Origin: Candidatus Bathyarchaeota archaeon
GTDB lineage: Archaea; Thermoproteota; Bathyarchaeia; TCS64
Length of the DNA stretch: 6,359 bases
Direction of reading: 5' to 3'
Assembly (NCBI GenBank): GCA_003662205.1
Contig: QMXQ01000095.1
Coordinates: 1 to 6,359 of the forward strand
Of this stretch, positions 6,057 through 6,359 are shown one piece after another. Position 1 is the first letter of the stretch. Every line of letters begins with the position of its first letter. A program made the translations under genes and the position numbers. The notes beneath the pieces are model-generated. The model did no database searches, had not been told where the DNA came from, and was given only the letters and a program-made list of their open reading frames with translations.

Positions 6057-6359
6057 TTGTCAGGGTCGAGGAATAGGACCTCGGGCAGGGGGCTCGTGAT
6101 CACCGTCAGCGGGCTCCACGGCACGGGGAAGTCGACCCACGCGAGGCGGCTCGCGGAGGCGCTGGGGCTGAGATACGTCTCGGCTGGAATCCTGTTCAGG
6201 CATATGGCGGAGGAGCGGGGGATCACCCTGGAGGAGATGTCGAGGCTGGCCGAGGGCGACCCCGAGATCGACAGGCTCGTGGACGAGCGGACGAAGGAGG
6301 AGGCCCTGAGGGGCGACGTGGTCATCGACGCCGCCCTCTCCGGCTGGATGGTGGAGGAC
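6057..6359 (+). CDS. cmk: Cytidylate kinase, archaeal type, N-terminal part
   Basis: This enzyme phosphorylates CMP and dCMP with ATP in pyrimidine nucleotide recycling in the cytosol. The 101 residues visible run off the right edge, roughly half of a usual archaeal Cmk. The P-loop is VSGLHGTGKST, matching GxxGxGK[ST]. LGLRYVSAGILFRHMAEERG and the following LEEMSRLAEGDPEIDRLVDE match the archaeal nucleotide-binding segment. Archaeal family members usually have an E-G-R-L-A-G-W-like motif; here it reads VVIDAALSGW, so the Arg is replaced. TTG at 6057 is preferred because of GGAGGT upstream; it gives a 13-residue polar extension (MSGSRNRTSGRGL) before the first strand. The GTG at 6096 would begin right at VITVSG, which is the commoner form in the family. 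It lies 18 bases after the DUF106 stop, so the two are probably one operon. Confidence 0.88.
   Translation, partial: MSGSRNRTSGRGLVITVSGLHGTGKSTHARRLAEALGLRYVSAGILFRHMAEERGITLEEMSRLAEGDPEIDRLVDERTKEEALRGDVVIDAALSGWMVED

Overview
This is a compact, GC-rich stretch of chromosomal DNA that looks archaeal. The evidence is AT-rich archaeal TATA boxes 25-50 bases upstream of several starts, Shine-Dalgarno sites of the GGAGG type, TTG starts, a two-subunit glycine decarboxylase P-protein, and the neighbouring pair of an EMC3/TMCO1-type membrane protein (DUF106) and archaeal-type cytidylate kinase. A TACK-type lineage such as Bathyarchaeia is my best guess; the sequence alone does not settle it.

Left part, minus strand (1-2395). 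The N-terminal part of an M20 zinc peptidase/deacylase runs off the left edge. Next come a 60-residue 2x[4Fe-4S] ferredoxin and a ~569-residue exported, single-pass membrane protein with a cytoplasmic Arg-rich coiled coil. Its architecture and several sequence anchors match ribophorin I (OST1), a subunit of the eukaryotic oligosaccharyltransferase. Each of these genes has its own candidate TATA box.

Right part, plus strand (2531-6359). After a short divergent promoter region come gcvPA and gcvPB, two bases apart and surely co-transcribed. Together they form the PLP-dependent glycine-decarboxylating P-protein of the glycine cleavage system; its H, T and L partners are not in the window. Then, from its own TATA box, comes a DUF106/EMC3 membrane insertase-like protein, closely followed by the start of cytidylate kinase.

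The most unusual observation is at DNA level. In gcvPA the 44 bases at 3251-3294 are inverted in place between 9-bp inverted repeats (CCGGCGCCC / GGGCGCCGG). Flipping them back restores, in frame, the conserved family stretch LFVVGVDPISLGLLR. At the left edge the M20 gene shows the same kind of event: its continuation (EGEVIYGRAASDMKGAV) lies on the opposite strand, and the junction falls in GGGCGCCG, the same sequence found at the gcvPA junctions. So two conserved genes in one window have local inversions at the same GC palindrome. This could be real short-segment DNA inversion, template switching at palindromes, or an amplification/assembly artefact. Raw reads would decide.

No RNA genes, CRISPR arrays, insertion sequences or phage genes were seen. 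There is no gene-free stretch over 300 bases.
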